Positions 1 to 6,150 are shown, numbered from the stretch's first letter. The stretch is DNA of 6,156 nt from an uncultured Ruminococcus sp. (GCA_902765885.1 CACXBN010000253.1:1-6156); one strand, 5' to 3'. A program made the numbers and translations. Notes: a model not told the origin generated them from the sequence alone.

Positions 1-654
1 GTCTTCAGCACTGAAATTCGTGTGGTTATTCACAATATAAAAATTGAAGGAATCAAAACTGTTGCTCGTTACCACATCCATCGTATATGTGGTTATCGCA
101 TCATTCAGATAATCCCCTAGAAAAGATTCCGGGGTTTCGGATTCCGACACAACGAGTGAGTTTCCGGCGAATCCGGCCATGGCTTCCGGTGTTGCGGCTG
201 TTTCCTGTGAAAAGACCGAAACGTCGTATAGCATTTCGCCCTCACACTCCTCATTCTCCGCTCCTTCAGTCAATGCACCGTCTTTGAGTTCTCCCGGAAC
301 ATGTTCATCAGCTGCTGACTTGGGAGCTACTGAGGAACGCAGAATTGCATCATGGTTTTCAGCTGCTTTATCTGAAATCATGCCGTTCTGCGAATTGGTT
401 ATAAGGCCTATTGACAGAATAAACACCAGTACAAAACATGCGGCAACGCTTATCCATCTGATTATAGTCCTGTAATCCGACTTCTTTTTGCCATCTGTCA
501 GAGATTTGGATATTCTCTGTGATCTGACTTCGGCCATTATTTTATTTATGTTGTTTTCCGACGGTTGCGGATATGCTTCTTTTATCAGATCAAAATACAC
601 CCTATCTGATGCAGACTCATCCGGAATGCCGGAATTTGCGTTTTTCTTAGTCAT
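1..654 (-). CDS. Putative membrane-bound anti-sigma factor (partial, C-terminus beyond window)
   Basis: Open frame of 218 codons from the ATG at 654 to the left window edge, with no stop. The product has a charged cytoplasmic N-terminus of about 60 residues, one hydrophobic segment at about 65-86 (core WISVAACFVLVFILSIGL), then an acidic, Ser/Ala/Glu-rich extracytoplasmic stretch that becomes more structured after about residue 175. This N-in single-pass topology, directly behind an ECF sigma gene, is the usual layout of a cognate anti-sigma factor that holds the sigma factor at the membrane until a signal releases it. I see no HxxxCxxC zinc motif in the N-terminal part, so it is not a classical ZAS-type anti-sigma. 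The start overlaps the sigma stop codon by 8 bases (ATGACTAA), which suggests translational coupling; the site before it (CGGGTG) is weak. The role is inferred from context and topology; no family was recognised with certainty. It could instead be another sigma-operon membrane protein. Confidence 0.7.
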   Translation of the reverse strand, partial: MTKKNANSGIPDESASDRVYFDLIKEAYPQPSENNINKIMAEVRSQRISKSLTDGKKKSDYRTIIRWISVAACFVLVFILSIGLITNSQNGMISDKAAENHDAILRSSVAPKSAADEHVPGELKDGALTEGAENEECEGEMLYDVSVFSQETAATPEAMAGFAGNSLVVSESETPESFLGDYLNDAITTYTMDVVTSNSFDSFNFYIVNNHTNFSAED

Positions 655-1363
655 TTTTTGCACCCGATTGTTTTTTGTTTTCATCTGTTTTGACGACAGA
701 GTCTACATAAAAGTTCCCTTCCGTCAATATCTCCTTAATTCTGGTCCTTCCTCTGTTTATCCTTGATCTTACCGTTCCCGGCTCAAGCTGTAGGAGTTCC
801 GATATTTCCTGGTATGAAAAACCATTCAGATCTCTCATTACAATCACGTCTCTTTGATCCTTCGGCAGGCTTTCTATAGCCTTCCTGACTGCGATGATCG
901 TTTCCTTTCTGTCCAGTGCATCTTCGGGAATGTCATCCGCTGATGTAACTGGAAGATCCCAGAGTTCTCCATCATCACCGTCTTCGGACGATTCCTGTGA
1001 AAGGGATATTTCCTGATTTTTCCCTTCTTTTCTCATGAGATCCACTGATGCGTTAACTGTAATGCGGTAAAGCCATGTTGAAAAATTCGAGTCTCCCCGA
1101 AAATTGTCAAGCGATTTCCAAACTTTGATAAATACCATCTGGACAACATCGTCTGCCCTGTCCTGTGGATAACCCGAGGAAAACAGCGTTTTGTGCGCCG
1201 TGTTGAACACAAACTTCTCATAGTGTCTTACAATTTCCTCAAACGCGTTATCGTCGCCGTTTTTTGCTTTTTCGATTATTCTGTTTATATTAAATTCATC
1301 TTCTTCAGGTTTTTTTACCTTCGGAAGCGGTTTGATGCCATTGTAGAGAGCGAATAAGAACAT
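647..1363 (-). CDS. ECF-type RNA polymerase sigma factor (sigma-70 family)
   Basis: A 238-residue protein with the two domains of ECF sigma factors. Region 2 spans about 41-112 (AFEEIVRHYEKFVFNTAH, then ADDVVQMVFIKVWKSLDNF and FSTWLYRITVN) and binds the polymerase clamp and the -10 element. Region 4 spans about 155-212 (SLPKDQRDVIVMRDLNGFSY, then EISELLQLEPGTVRSRINR) and is the helix-turn-helix for the -35 element. The acidic linker at 118-152 is long, and a 24-residue N-terminal extension precedes region 2; both make it longer than the usual 160-190 residues. I chose the ATG at 1363 because AGGTG (1369-1373) lies 5 bases before it. The in-frame GTG at 1372 overlaps that ribosome site and is unlikely as a start. 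The next gene, a probable anti-sigma factor, overlaps its end by 8 bases. Its own promoter is of housekeeping type. The signal and regulon cannot be told from the sequence. Confidence 0.92.
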   Translation of the reverse strand: MFLFALYNGIKPLPKVKKPEEDEFNINRIIEKAKNGDDNAFEEIVRHYEKFVFNTAHKTLFSSGYPQDRADDVVQMVFIKVWKSLDNFRGDSNFSTWLYRITVNASVDLMRKEGKNQEISLSQESSEDGDDGELWDLPVTSADDIPEDALDRKETIIAVRKAIESLPKDQRDVIVMRDLNGFSYQEISELLQLEPGTVRSRINRGRTRIKEILTEGNFYVDSVVKTDENKKQSGAKND

Positions 1364-1413
1364 AACATTCACCTATATCGATTCACACAGTCGGACGTGA
1401 TGCAGCCCGCAAT

Positions 1414-1433
1414 ATAACAATATCATATGTTAT
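1414..1433. repeat. Inverted repeat over the -10 box of the sigma operon
   Basis: Arms ATAACA and TGTTAT are perfect inverted copies of 6 bases with an 8-base spacer that contains the -10 box and reaches the expected transcription start. The position is that of a repressor operator. The arms are short and the region is AT-rich, so chance is a real alternative. Confidence 0.3.
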
Positions 1434-1450
1434 TCACTTCATTTTGTCAA
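1422..1450 (-). promoter_or_regulatory. Sigma-A-type promoter of the ECF sigma operon
   Basis: Read on the minus strand, TTGACA (1445-1450) is followed after exactly 17 bases by TATGAT (1422-1427), a near-consensus vegetative promoter. Transcription should start near 1415, giving a leader of about 50 bases before the ATG at 1363. The -10 is framed by an inverted repeat with arms ATAACA (1414-1419) and TGTTAT (1428-1433) separated by 8 bases, a possible operator. An ECF-type promoter for autoregulation is not evident. Confidence 0.82.
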
Positions 1451-1514
1451 ACTTTTACGCTATTATTTTGCAAATTATTCACTGTAAGGGATATTTTTGT
1501 TAAAAGTTACCTAC

Positions 1515-1540
1515 AACGCCCGTAATACCAAGGCGTTTTT
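1515..1540 (+). terminator. Terminator-like hairpin upstream of the ppdK promoter
   Basis: AACGCC (1515-1520) pairs with GGCGTT (1532-1537) across an 11-base loop, and the T-run continues to 1540, so on the plus strand it has the form of a weak intrinsic terminator. No plus-strand gene precedes it here. A poor promoter candidate (TTGCAA at 1468-1473, TATTTT at 1492-1497, spacer 18) lies just upstream, so it could end a short transcript, or it may be only a symmetric protein-binding site. On the minus strand no T-run follows the stem. Confidence 0.3.
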
Positions 1541-1563
1541 CTCAAAAAGTTGGTTTTGTGCGG

Positions 1564-1592
1564 TAGATATTTTCATTACGATGTGTTATAAT
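1564..1592 (+). promoter_or_regulatory. Extended -10 promoter of ppdK
   Basis: TAGATA (1564-1569; 4 of 6 matches to consensus) is followed after 17 bases by a perfect TATAAT (1587-1592) preceded by TG at 1584-1585 (extended -10). Transcription would start near 1599, giving a leader of about 89 bases. The leader has one perfect 6-bp stem, GGGTTC (1603-1608) with GAACCC (1628-1633), around a 19-base loop. A start codon at 1592 would lie inside the -10 box, which supports the ATG at 1688 as the true ppdK start. Confidence 0.72.
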
Positions 1593-1687
1593 TGTTCGGT
1601 ATGGGTTCACAAGTCAGTTTTCTCACAGAACCCCTATTTAGCTTCGGCAAAAAAATAATATATATAACGCGGAGGTACATTATAACA

Positions 1688-4330
1688 ATGTCCAAAAAGT
1701 ATGTTTACCTGTTCTCAGAAGGCGACGCTACGATGCGCGAACTTCTCGGTGGTAAGGGCGCCAACCTCGCAGAAATGACGAAGATTGGTCTGCCTGTTCC
1801 CCAGGGCTTCACAATTTCCACTGAGGCCTGCACACAGTACTATGAAGACGGCAAAAAGATCAATGCAGAAATCATGGCAGAAGTCATGGAATATGTTGCA
1901 AAGATGGAAGAGATTAACGGAAAGAAATTCGGAGATAAAAAGAATCCTCTTCTGGTTTCCGTTCGTTCAGGTGCTCGCGCTTCCATGCCCGGCATGATGG
2001 ACACCATCCTTAACCTCGGTCTTAATGATGATGTTGTTGCCACAATGATCGCCGGCAACCCTGATCCGAAATTCGAACGTTTCGTATATGACTCTTACAG
2101 ACGTTTCATCCAGATGTTCTCTGATGTCGTTATGGAAGTGGGCAAAAAATATTTTGAAGAGCTCATAGATGCTATGAAAGCTAAGAAAGGCGTTAAATTC
2201 GACGTAGAGCTCGACGCAGCAGACCTTAAGGAACTCGCAGGTCAGTTCAAGGCTGAATACAAAGAAAAGCTCGGAACAGACTTCCCGTCTGATCCTGTTG
2301 AACAGCTTAAGCTTGCTATTGAGGCCGTATTCCGTTCATGGGATAACCCCAGAGCAAATGTATACCGCCGCGACAATGATATCCCTTATTCATGGGGTAC
2401 AGCTGTCAACGTAATGCCGATGGTATTCGGTAACCTCAACGATAACTCCGGTACAGGCGTTGCATTCACACGTGACCCTGCAACAGGCGAAAAGAAACTC
2501 ATGGGTGAATTCCTCACCAATGCACAGGGCGAAGATGTTGTTGCCGGTGTCCGCACTCCTATGCCGATCACTCAGATGGAAGAAAAATTCCCTGAAGCAT
2601 ACGCTGATTTCATCAAAGTATGCGATGTTCTTGAAAAGCACTACCATGACATGCAGGATATGGAATTCACCGTAGAAAACGGCAAACTCTATATGCTTCA
2701 GTGCCGTAATGGTAAGAGAACAGCTCAGGCCGCTCTTAAGATCGCATGCGATCTCGTAGATGAAGGTATGAAGACAGAGGAAGAAGCAGTTCTCATGATA
2801 GACCCGAGAAACCTCGACACACTTCTTCATCCTCAGTTTGATGCAAAAGCACTAAAAGCTGCGACACCTCTCGGAAAAGGTCTTGGCGCATCTCCCGGTG
2901 CTGCTTGCGGTAAGATTGTTTTCACTGCAGATGATGCAGAAGCATGGAAAGCACGCGGCGAAAAAGTCGTTCTTGTCCGTCTTGAAACATCTCCTGAAGA
3001 CATCACAGGTATGAAGGCTGCTCAGGGCATCCTCACCGTTCGCGGTGGTATGACATCTCATGCAGCAGTTGTTGCACGCGGTATGGGTACATGCTGTGTA
3101 TCCGGATGCGGCGACATCGACATGCATGAAACAGAAAAGTATTTCACTCTCGCCGGAAAGACATTCAAAGAAGGCGATTTCATTTCAATAGACGGATCTA
3201 CCGGTAACATTTATGACGGCATTATTCCTACTGTTGACGCTTCGATAGGCGGAGACTTCGGTCGTATAATGGGATGGGCTGATAAGTTCCGCAAACTCAG
3301 GGTCAGAACAAATGCCGACACTCCGAGAGACGCTAAGAAGGCTCGTGAACTCGGTGCAGAAGGTATTGGTCTCTGCCGTACTGAACATATGTTCTTTGAA
3401 CCGGAAAGAATCGCAGCATTCAGAGAAATGATCTGCTCGGATACCGCTGAAGCAAGAGAAAAAGCACTTGCAAAGATTCTTCCTTACCAGCAGTCTGACT
3501 TCGAAGCTCTTTATGAAGCACTTGAAGGAACTCCCGTCTGCATCAGATTCCTTGATCCTCCGCTTCATGAGTTCGTACCTAAGGAAGAACGTGAAATCGA
3601 CGCTCTTGCTGAAGCGCTCGGCAAAACAGTAGACGAGATTAAGGCTGTTATAACCGGTCTCCATGAGACAAACCCGATGATGGGTCACCGTGGATGCCGT
3701 CTCGCAGTTACCTATCCCGAAATTGCAAAAATGCAGACTCAGGCAGTTATTCGTGCTGCAATAAACGTTAAGAAGAATCATCCTGACTGGAACGTTAAAC
3801 CCGAGATAATGATTCCATTGGTTGGAGAAGTTAAAGAGCTTAAGTATGTCAAGAAATTCGTCGTAGAAACAGCAGATGCTGAAATCAAAGCATCAGGTGT
3901 TAACCTCGAATATGAAGTAGGAACCATGATTGAGATTCCTCGTGCGGCTCTCACTGCCGATGACATAGCAAAAGAAGCCGACTTCTTCTGCTTCGGAACC
4001 AATGACCTCACCCAGATGACATACGGATTCTCAAGAGATGACGCAGGAAAATTCCTTGGTTCATATTATGATGCTAAGATACTTGAGAGCGATCCTTTTG
4101 CAAAACTTGATCAGGTCGGTGTAGGTAAACTCATGAAAATGGCAATTTCTCTCGGAAGACCTGTCAATCCTAACCTCCACGTTGGTATTTGCGGAGAACA
4201 CGGTGGAGACCCGACATCCGTTGAGTTCTGCCACAGCATAGGACTTGACTATGTTTCTTGCTCACCATTCCGTGTTCCGATTGCCCGTCTTGCAGCAGCT
4301 CAGGCTGCTATAAAGGACGGCAGAAAATAA
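1688..4330 (+). CDS. ppdK: Pyruvate, phosphate dikinase (PPDK)
   Basis: Cytoplasmic enzyme that interconverts ATP + phosphate + pyruvate and AMP + diphosphate + phosphoenolpyruvate (EC 2.7.9.1). In anaerobic clostridia it often serves glycolysis in the pyruvate direction, saving energy through diphosphate. The 880-residue length is typical. Domains in order: ATP-grasp nucleotide-binding part (about 1-340, with RSGARASMPGMMDT at 93-106 and the acidic DMEFTVENG around Glu326); swivelling phosphohistidine domain (about 390-510, GGMTSHAAVVARGMG with catalytic His458); and C-terminal TIM-barrel PEP domain (about 535-880, with Arg564, Arg620, Glu749, Asn772-Asp773 and the acid/base Cys835 in GICGEHGGDP). 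From memory of the C. symbiosum enzyme these match His455 and Cys831 with a shift of 3-4 residues. The ATG at 1688 was chosen because GGAGG (1671-1675) precedes it and MSKKYVYLF is the usual N-terminus. No PDRP (DUF299) regulator gene is in the window. Its codons favour C-ending forms such as CTC and AAC. Confidence 0.98.
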   Translation: MSKKYVYLFSEGDATMRELLGGKGANLAEMTKIGLPVPQGFTISTEACTQYYEDGKKINAEIMAEVMEYVAKMEEINGKKFGDKKNPLLVSVRSGARASMPGMMDTILNLGLNDDVVATMIAGNPDPKFERFVYDSYRRFIQMFSDVVMEVGKKYFEELIDAMKAKKGVKFDVELDAADLKELAGQFKAEYKEKLGTDFPSDPVEQLKLAIEAVFRSWDNPRANVYRRDNDIPYSWGTAVNVMPMVFGNLNDNSGTGVAFTRDPATGEKKLMGEFLTNAQGEDVVAGVRTPMPITQMEEKFPEAYADFIKVCDVLEKHYHDMQDMEFTVENGKLYMLQCRNGKRTAQAALKIACDLVDEGMKTEEEAVLMIDPRNLDTLLHPQFDAKALKAATPLGKGLGASPGAACGKIVFTADDAEAWKARGEKVVLVRLETSPEDITGMKAAQGILTVRGGMTSHAAVVARGMGTCCVSGCGDIDMHETEKYFTLAGKTFKEGDFISIDGSTGNIYDGIIPTVDASIGGDFGRIMGWADKFRKLRVRTNADTPRDAKKARELGAEGIGLCRTEHMFFEPERIAAFREMICSDTAEAREKALAKILPYQQSDFEALYEALEGTPVCIRFLDPPLHEFVPKEEREIDALAEALGKTVDEIKAVITGLHETNPMMGHRGCRLAVTYPEIAKMQTQAVIRAAINVKKNHPDWNVKPEIMIPLVGEVKELKYVKKFVVETADAEIKASGVNLEYEVGTMIEIPRAALTADDIAKEADFFCFGTNDLTQMTYGFSRDDAGKFLGSYYDAKILESDPFAKLDQVGVGKLMKMAISLGRPVNPNLHVGICGEHGGDPTSVEFCHSIGLDYVSCSPFRVPIARLAAAQAAIKDGRK

Positions 4331-4331
4331 G

Positions 4332-4463
4332 TTCCAAGCCTTTAAAATCGCTGAATTGATCATTGATGAGGCGTATGCTCGCGAGTTTGTCAAAACCGCC
4401 CCGAGCGTCCACCACTTCAAGACAAGTCAGTGGAAAGATATCCGAATCGATATCTTGATCTAA
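4332..4463 (+). pseudogene. Start-less C-terminal ORF remnant downstream of ppdK
   Basis: One frame stays open from just after the ppdK stop to a TAA at 4461-4463 and reads like real protein: FKIAELIIDEAYAREFV, then a His/Lys-rich part, ending QWKDIRIDILI. There is no ATG in frame and no ribosome site; the frame closes upstream at 4311-4313 inside ppdK. About 60% of its codons end in G or C, like the tnpV gene further on and unlike the nuclease gene. I read it as the tail of a gene cut off at an insertion or deletion junction beside ppdK. I do not recognise the family. It may also be non-coding spacer that happens to be open. Confidence 0.35.
4435..4456 (+). promoter_or_regulatory. Perfect hairpin in the ppdK-nuclease spacer
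   Basis: AAGATATC (4435-4442) and GATATCTT (4449-4456) form a perfect 8-bp stem with a 6-base loop, 26 bases before the terminator stem. No T-run follows, so it is not itself a terminator. It may stabilise the ppdK transcript end or belong to the leader of the next gene. It also lies inside the open tail 4332-4463, where the repeat encodes the DIRIDI pattern, so the symmetry could come from that. Confidence 0.4.
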
Positions 4464-4482
4464 GCAACAATCCAAAGGAAAA

Positions 4483-4513
4483 CCCTCCGTCGCAACCTGG
4501 CGGAGGGCTTTTT
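4483..4513 (+). terminator. Intrinsic terminator between ppdK and the nuclease gene
   Basis: CCCTCCG (4483-4489) pairs perfectly with CGGAGGG (4501-4507). The stem extends inward through T-G, C-G and G-T pairs to a 5-base loop (4493-4497), and TTTTT follows at 4509-4513. It can end the ppdK transcript. It is also the last element before the ribosome site of the nuclease gene at 4524-4528, leaving no room for a promoter between them. Any message for that gene must therefore pass through this terminator. Confidence 0.88.
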
Positions 4514-4535
4514 GTAAAAGAACGGAGGATAAGAA

Positions 4536-5537
4536 ATGCTTTTCAAACACACAAACGACTCTTTGGAGCCCGTTGAGTTTTATGATATTTCTAAGTTTGA
4601 TGGAAAAGAAAAAGATTTAGAGGACCTCCTTGCAAACAATTTAAGTGATTTGTATGCAGAAGGCGGTCAGCTGATGCCGATTTTCCAAGAGCGGCAATGG
4701 CAAGAAGAACCCGATTTATGTGCGTTGGATAAAAACGGAAATCTAATAATATTTGAACTGAAACGAGGGTATGTTCCTGGAGACACAACGATTCAGGTAA
4801 TGAGATACGTTCAATCCTATGGGCAAAAAAGATATGCTGAATTAAATGAGTTATTTCATATTTACACTAATAGTAGAAATGATCTAAAAGCTATACATGC
4901 AGAAACATTTGGTTTAGATGAGCCATTAAAGGAAGAGTTGTTTAATGTTAAGCAAAAACTTGTAATAATTGGCGGATATGCTGAATATTCACTAATTCGA
5001 GCAGTCGATTATTGGAAAAACAAAGGAATTGACATTGATTTTATTCCTTATCGCTTTTATAAAATAGCAGGCGAAACATATTTTGAGTTCTTTGCAAAAC
5101 CGTATGATTATCATCTGAATCCAGGCGATAACAAAGGTGTGATTTTTGATACTAATAAGTCTTACGATGAAAACTCAGTGTGGGAAATGTTTAAGCATCA
5201 TAAGATTAGCGCATACGGGAGTGCTTCTCGCTTTGTCAAATGCTTTAACAAAGGTGACTATATTTTTTATTACCATAAAGGCTACGGAATAATTGGAGCT
5301 GGGATTATTAAAGACTCTCAATATAAAGAATTGTCTGAAAACGATGAGTTGTTCAGAAGTGTTGAACTTATTACACCTCAGATAAAAACTGAAAATGAAA
5401 TAAAGTACATAACACCATCCGAATTGAGTGAAATACTGGGTAAAGGCTTTTTCTATGCAAGCACAGTAAAAAAACCTTATTTGACAATCGAAGAATCAAA
5501 GACGATCATAGAAGAACTCAAGAAAAAGTATGGTTAA
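4536..5537 (+). CDS. PD-(D/E)xK nuclease (NucS/DUF91-like) with possible C-terminal EVE/PUA-like domain
   Basis: A 333-residue soluble protein with no signal peptide or membrane segment. The N-terminal part (about 25-105) carries a PD-(D/E)xK nuclease core: Glu29 in a leading helix, EEPDLCAL with Asp60, a turn (DKNGN), FELKRG with Glu74 and Lys76, and IQVMRYVQSY with Gln87. This order is that of NucS/DUF91 endonucleases. A linking region (about 135-195) has strands such as KLVIIGG and DIDFIPYRFYKI. The C-terminal part (about 215-320) has WEMFKHHKISAYG and GDYIFYYHKGYGIIGAGII, which resembles the EVE/PUA-like fold that binds modified bases, then a helical end. I infer DNA cleavage, possibly of modified or foreign DNA, so a role in defence is plausible but unproven. 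The ATG at 4536 has GGAGG (4524-4528) 7 bases upstream. Codons are much more AT-rich than in ppdK and tnpV, which suggests transfer. No promoter is visible, and a terminator lies just upstream. Confidence 0.8.
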   Translation: MLFKHTNDSLEPVEFYDISKFDGKEKDLEDLLANNLSDLYAEGGQLMPIFQERQWQEEPDLCALDKNGNLIIFELKRGYVPGDTTIQVMRYVQSYGQKRYAELNELFHIYTNSRNDLKAIHAETFGLDEPLKEELFNVKQKLVIIGGYAEYSLIRAVDYWKNKGIDIDFIPYRFYKIAGETYFEFFAKPYDYHLNPGDNKGVIFDTNKSYDENSVWEMFKHHKISAYGSASRFVKCFNKGDYIFYYHKGYGIIGAGIIKDSQYKELSENDELFRSVELITPQIKTENEIKYITPSELSEILGKGFFYASTVKKPYLTIEESKTIIEELKKKYG

Positions 5538-5545
5538 TCGCACAT

Positions 5546-5574
5546 TTTTCTTTTCTCTCTTTTTGCGGTACAAT
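5546..5574 (+). promoter_or_regulatory. Candidate promoter of the tnpV-like gene
   Basis: TACAAT (5569-5574) is a good -10 box 8 bases before the ribosome site AAAGGAGGT (5583-5591). The -35 region, 17 bases upstream, is only a pyrimidine-rich run (TTTTCT at 5546-5551) and matches the consensus poorly. Transcription from here would start near 5581 and give a very short leader that cuts close to the ribosome site. The gene may instead be read through from the nuclease gene, which ends 62 bases before it. Confidence 0.4.
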
Positions 5575-5599
5575 GAGATCGCAAAGGAGGTATTGCAAT

Positions 5600-5895
5600 A
5601 TGAAAGACGAATTTATCACCCGCGTCGGCGTCTGGGGACAGCGCCACTACAACTACCTGAAGAAGAAAAGCCCTACCGTTATCAACGTCATGCGCCTGAA
5701 AGGAACGCTTGAACAGTACTTGATCAATCTGAACCGAGATGCACAGGAAATCTACGACCTGCTGATCCGTCAGTACGCCGAAATTGAAGGTGTTACGGAA
5801 GAACTGTCGCCGATAACCTCGAATGGACGCGCCGTATGAATTCCATCCGCAACCGCGTTGAAGAGTTTGTGCTGCACGATTTCATTTACACATGA
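5600..5895 (+). pseudogene. tnpV: TnpV-family mobile-element gene, broken by a one-base frameshift
   Basis: The frame starting at ATG 5600 (AAAGGAGGT 8 bases upstream) reads MKDEFITRVGVWGQRHYNYL and continues to GVTEEL, the characteristic sequence of the TnpV family found in Tn4451-type mobilizable transposons and related clostridial elements. It then loses the family pattern and stops at 5837-5839 (79 residues). From 5809 the -1 frame restores it: A, DNLEWTRRMNSIRNR, then VEEFVLHDFIYT, with TGA at 5893-5895, matching the usual (M)EWVRRMNNIR...EEIV ending. One base appears lost at about 5807-5808 (expected Leu-Ser-Ala-Asp). No slippery heptamer is visible there, so a mutation or a sequencing error is more likely than programmed frameshifting. 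The restored product would be about 98 residues, a little shorter at the N-terminus than relatives I know. The function of TnpV is not settled; its presence marks a mobile-element context. Confidence 0.78.
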
Positions 5896-5922
5896 CATCG
5901 AACAAATATCAGTCAAGAAAAT

Positions 5923-5943
5923 CGGAGCTTCGGCTCCGTTTTT
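5923..5943 (+). terminator. Intrinsic terminator after tnpV
   Basis: CGGAGC (5923-5928) and GCTCCG (5933-5938) form a perfect stem closed by the very stable TTCG tetraloop, followed by TTTTT (5939-5943). It lies 27 bases after the restored tnpV stop. On the minus strand the stem is followed by ATTTTC, so it may also stop transcripts weakly in that direction. Confidence 0.92.
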
Positions 5944-6030
5944 CATTTTGAATATTGCATCCACCTCAAATTCATAATACTGCGCCCACCTTCTGAAAAC
6001 CTCGTTTATGATTTTTGATAACTGCACGCA

Positions 6031-6090
6031 CTTTTTATGCGGAACGCAAGACAATTATTGTTCCTTTTTCTTCAGGAAGTTCATAAAAAG
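6031..6090. repeat. Nested inverted repeats upstream of the last promoter
   Basis: CTTTTTATG (6031-6039) and CATAAAAAG (6082-6090) are perfect 9-base inverted copies. Inside them GGAAC (6041-6045) and GTTCC (6060-6064) form a second pair, and the 11-base palindrome ACAATTATTGT lies at 6051-6061. The rest of 5944-6093 shows no coding pattern that I can support. The block ends 4 bases before the -35 box of the next gene, so it may be a recombination or regulatory site; AT-rich chance symmetry is possible. Confidence 0.4.
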
Positions 6091-6093
6091 CAC

Positions 6094-6122
6094 TTGATTA
6101 TTTGTCACAAATGTGGTATAAT
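6094..6122 (+). promoter_or_regulatory. Strong promoter with palindromic operator-like spacer
   Basis: TTGATT (6094-6099), a 17-base spacer, and TATAAT (6117-6122) preceded by TG at 6114-6115 form an excellent vegetative promoter with an extended -10. The spacer contains the perfect palindrome ATTTGT-C-ACAAAT (6100-6112), placed exactly between the two boxes, where a bound repressor would exclude polymerase. Transcription should start near 6129, about 22 bases before the ATG at 6151. Confidence 0.82.
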
Positions 6123-6150
6123 TGAGGTGACGATTAGAAAGAGGTGCCAC

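Noticed and set aside
87..766. Plus-strand open frames opposite the sigma and anti-sigma genes
   Set aside because: They have no ribosome sites and low-complexity products, and they cover clear minus-strand genes with an operon layout and promoter.
1592..1687. Upstream in-frame extension of ppdK to an ATG at 1592
   Set aside because: That codon lies within the -10 box of the ppdK promoter and has no ribosome site; GGAGG and the conserved N-terminus support 1688.
2390..3781. Long minus-strand open frames (146, 91 and 198 codons) inside ppdK
   Set aside because: They lie fully antisense to a highly conserved enzyme, their products are Cys/Phe/Ser-rich without family features, and they are explained by the skewed codon choice of ppdK.
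4308..4550. Minus-strand open frame of 80 codons over the ppdK-nuclease spacer
   Set aside because: It crosses the plus-strand terminator and the start of the nuclease gene and has no ribosome site; the plus-strand frame looks more coding-like.
5770..6054. Minus-strand open frame of 94 codons across the tnpV end and its terminator
   Set aside because: It runs through the UUCG terminator and antisense to the recognisable TnpV C-terminus, has no good ribosome site, and shows no family pattern.
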